From an uncultured Lachnospiraceae bacterium (GTDB taxonomy: Bacteria > Bacillota > Clostridia > Lachnospirales > Lachnospiraceae): a DNA stretch of 7,848 bases. A model generated the notes under the pieces. The model was given only the letters and a program-made list of their open reading frames with translations. It made no database searches and was not told the origin of the DNA. A program made the position numbers and the translations under genes. The stretch is taken from positions 1 to 7,848 of the forward strand of contig USSP01000082.1 of assembly GCA_900557385.1 (NCBI GenBank), given 5' to 3'. Of the stretch, positions 6,387 through 7,848 are shown piece after piece; the first letter of the stretch is position 1, and each line of letters opens with the position of its first letter.

Positions 6387-7693
6387 AAAATAAGCAATAT
6401 ACCCGTCTGCGCCAGCGCCTGGAGGAGATGAACGATGCGGATATCGCAGCGGTTTTGGAGGAACTGGACAACGAGGAGATGCTTAAGGTTTTTCGTATTT
6501 TGCCTAAAGATGCGGCTGCGGATGTGTTTGCCTATCTGGAGGTGGACGAACAACAGTACCTGATTACCATGCTTTCTGAAAAAGAGGCAGGAGTGATCAT
6601 TGATAACCTGATGTCTGATGATGCGGCAGATCTGTTGGATGAAATGCCTGCCAATATTGTCAAGAAACTGTTAGCAAATGTCAGCCCTGAGACCAGACGT
6701 GATGTCAATGACCTGTTACGATATCCGGAGGATTCTGCCGGAAGTATCATGACAGTGGAGTATGTGGATCTGAAAGAGAATCTGACAGTAGCAGGAGCCA
6801 TTGAGAGAATTCGGAAGATTGCATTGGATCGTGAGACGGTCAATATCTGTTATGTGCTGGACAGTGGGCGCAGACTGGTGGGAACCGTAGCACTACGGTA
6901 TCTGCTCCTAAGTGAACCGGATGAAATCATTGGGGACATCATGCATGAGAATGTAATATCCATTCACACGCATACAGACCAGGAGGAGGCAGCGGCACAA
7001 TTCCAGAAGTATGGATTCACTGCCATGCCGGTTGTAGATAATGAAAATCGCATGGTTGGTATCATCACGGTGGATGATATCGTAGATATCATGCAGGAAG
7101 AGGCTACAGAGGATATTGAGAAAATGGCAGCGGTAATGCCATCGGATCGTCCTTATTTAAAAACCTCTGTGCTGGAAGGCTGGAAGAAGAGAATTCCCTG
7201 GCTGCTTTTATTGATGATTTCATCGACATTCACCAGCAAAATTATTTCATCCTTTGAGGATGCACTGAGTGTATGTGTAGTGTTGACTGCTTATATCCCT
7301 ATGCTGATGGATACCGGTGGTAATGCCGGTGGTCAGGCAAGTGCCATTATCATTCGCGGACTTTCGCTGAATGAAGTGGAGTTTAGGGATTGGTTTAGAG
7401 TTGCAGGCAAGGAGATTCGCATTGCAGTGATGTGCGGCATTACTCTTGCAGTGGCAAACTTCGTAAAGCTGCTTGTATTTGATCATGTGGCGGTTACCGT
7501 GGCAGTTGTTATCTGCCTCACCCTGGTCTGCGCTGTAATGATTGCCCAGATTGTGGGATGCAGTCTGCCTATGATTGCCAAGAAACTGGGCTTTGACCCC
7601 GCAGTTATGGCTAGCCCGTTTATTACAACGATTGTAGATGCACTGTCTCTGCTGGTTTACTTCAGCGTTGCGACACATTTGCTGAATTTATAA
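6362..7693 (+). CDS. mgtE: Magnesium transporter/channel MgtE
   Basis: This is a homodimeric Mg2+-selective channel of the cytoplasmic membrane, gated by cytosolic Mg2+. It has 443 residues, a normal length. The acidic helical N domain covers about 1-125. A CBS pair (about 126-188 and 193-253) includes SAGSIMTVEYV, the start of CBS1, and MPVVDNENRMVGIITVDDI in CBS2. A plug/linker helix follows to about 275. Five hydrophobic segments then cover about 278-298, 301-333, 352-373, 376-409 and 417-443. The pore signature PMLMDTGGNAGGQ (313-325) and the C-terminal DPAVMASPFITTIVDALSLL, with the conserved Asp426, are intact. The pore Asp equivalent in Thermus MgtE binds Mg2+ (family knowledge). The ATG at 6362 is chosen because GGAGG (6348-6352) lies 9 bases upstream. 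A dedicated promoter and a short overlapping ORF precede it. No M-box riboswitch is recognisable in the 138-base gap. Confidence 0.97.
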   Translation: MEEIIELLENKQYTRLRQRLEEMNDADIAAVLEELDNEEMLKVFRILPKDAAADVFAYLEVDEQQYLITMLSEKEAGVIIDNLMSDDAADLLDEMPANIVKKLLANVSPETRRDVNDLLRYPEDSAGSIMTVEYVDLKENLTVAGAIERIRKIALDRETVNICYVLDSGRRLVGTVALRYLLLSEPDEIIGDIMHENVISIHTHTDQEEAAAQFQKYGFTAMPVVDNENRMVGIITVDDIVDIMQEEATEDIEKMAAVMPSDRPYLKTSVLEGWKKRIPWLLLLMISSTFTSKIISSFEDALSVCVVLTAYIPMLMDTGGNAGGQASAIIIRGLSLNEVEFRDWFRVAGKEIRIAVMCGITLAVANFVKLLVFDHVAVTVAVVICLTLVCAVMIAQIVGCSLPMIAKKLGFDPAVMASPFITTIVDALSLLVYFSVATHLLNL

Positions 7694-7733
7694 AGATAAC
7701 GCAAAACTATATTTTACAGAAGACTAAAGACTT

Positions 7734-7757
7734 GAGGCACCCGGAAACGGGTGCCTC
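7734..7757 (+). terminator. Strong GAAA-tetraloop hairpin downstream of mgtE, no T-run
   Basis: GAGGCACCCG (7734-7743) and CGGGTGCCTC (7748-7757) form a perfect, GC-rich 10-base-pair stem closed by a GAAA loop. It lies 40 bases after the mgtE stop, where a terminator is expected. The bases after it (TATAAGACTG) are not T-rich, and neither are those on the other strand, so it is not a textbook intrinsic terminator. It may act as a transcript 3'-end stabiliser, a pause hairpin, or the first part of a tandem terminator with the hairpin at 7772-7809. Confidence 0.55.
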
Positions 7758-7771
7758 TATAAGACTGTAGA

Positions 7772-7809
7772 CAAAGTGGCTCCGGGATACACATCCTCGA
7801 GCTATTTTG
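7772..7809 (+). terminator. Long imperfect hairpin with T-rich tail, candidate second terminator
   Basis: GCTCCGGGAT (7779-7788) pairs with ATCCTCGAGC (7793-7802) around an ACAC loop, with one C-C mismatch and one G-T pair. The stem extends outward through CAAAGTG (7772-7778) pairing with TATTTTG (7803-7809), including two G-T pairs. The right arm and following bases (TATTTTGCTTTTATC) are T-rich on the plus strand, as in an intrinsic terminator for mgtE. An alternative reading is the end of a small repeated or mobile element cut by the window edge. Confidence 0.45.
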
Positions 7810-7848
7810 CTTTTATCAGGCAAAGTATGTTCAAAGTAGCTTTTCATC

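Larger units (their letters stand above)
7720..7848. repeat. Short AAGACT and CAAAGT repeats around the right-edge hairpins
   Basis: AAGACT occurs at 7720-7725, 7727-7732 and 7761-7766. The first two are in tandem before the GAAA hairpin and the third is just after it. CAAAGT occurs at 7772-7777, 7821-7826 and 7832-7837. The longer versions CAAAGTGGCT (7772-7781) and CAAAGTAGCT (7832-7841) differ by one base. The 155 bases from 7694 to the right edge contain these repeats and two hairpins but no convincing gene. The repeats are short and could be chance. Confidence 0.3.

Noticed and set aside
7247..7678. 143-residue minus-strand frame inside mgtE
   Set aside because: Its His/Asn/Cys-rich composition is typical of an antisense shadow of a hydrophobic gene. 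mgtE is unmistakable on the other strand.
7707..7847. Minus-strand 46-codon frame open near the right edge (begins MKSYFEHTLPDK)
   Set aside because: It runs through both hairpins, no ribosome-binding site can be seen because the window ends, and the length is within chance. It could be revisited with flanking sequence.

Overview
The window looks like chromosomal DNA from an anaerobic, Gram-positive, probably motile member of the Clostridia, most likely a Lachnospiraceae. This is inferred from moderate GC content, purine-rich Shine-Dalgarno sites, a class A PBP with a clostridial-style Cys-containing C-terminal region, and a Cache-type chemoreceptor next to a monosaccharide ABC transporter. 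I cannot name the genus. The genes are dense and mostly housekeeping or transport. I see no phage, CRISPR, integrase, transposase or defence genes, and no evidence of a wholly new multi-gene system.

Layout. Positions 1-787 (+) hold the 3' two-thirds of a monosaccharide ABC-transporter permease (MmsB/GguB/XylH type), cut by the left edge. A methyl-accepting chemotaxis protein (812-2533, +) follows after 24 bases with no terminator, so transport and chemotaxis are probably co-transcribed. A hairpin terminator (2556-2599) separates it from a convergent 920-residue bifunctional penicillin-binding protein (2624-5386, -). That gene has an extended -10 promoter in the 198-base divergent gap. On the other side of the gap is a YigZ/IMPACT-family protein (5585-6223, +), and then the magnesium transporter/channel gene mgtE (6362-7693, +). 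The right edge (7694-7848) has no convincing gene but holds two strong hairpins and short repeats.

The part most worth following up is the mgtE leader. A near-consensus sigma-A promoter (TTGACA, 18 bases, TATAGT) lies across the last codons of the yigZ-like gene. The roughly 130-nt leader it would make carries a 36-codon reading frame with a good ribosome-binding site, and this frame overlaps the start of mgtE by 25 bases. This has the layout of a leader peptide or translational-coupling device. No M-box magnesium riboswitch is recognisable there. The regulatory role is a hypothesis.
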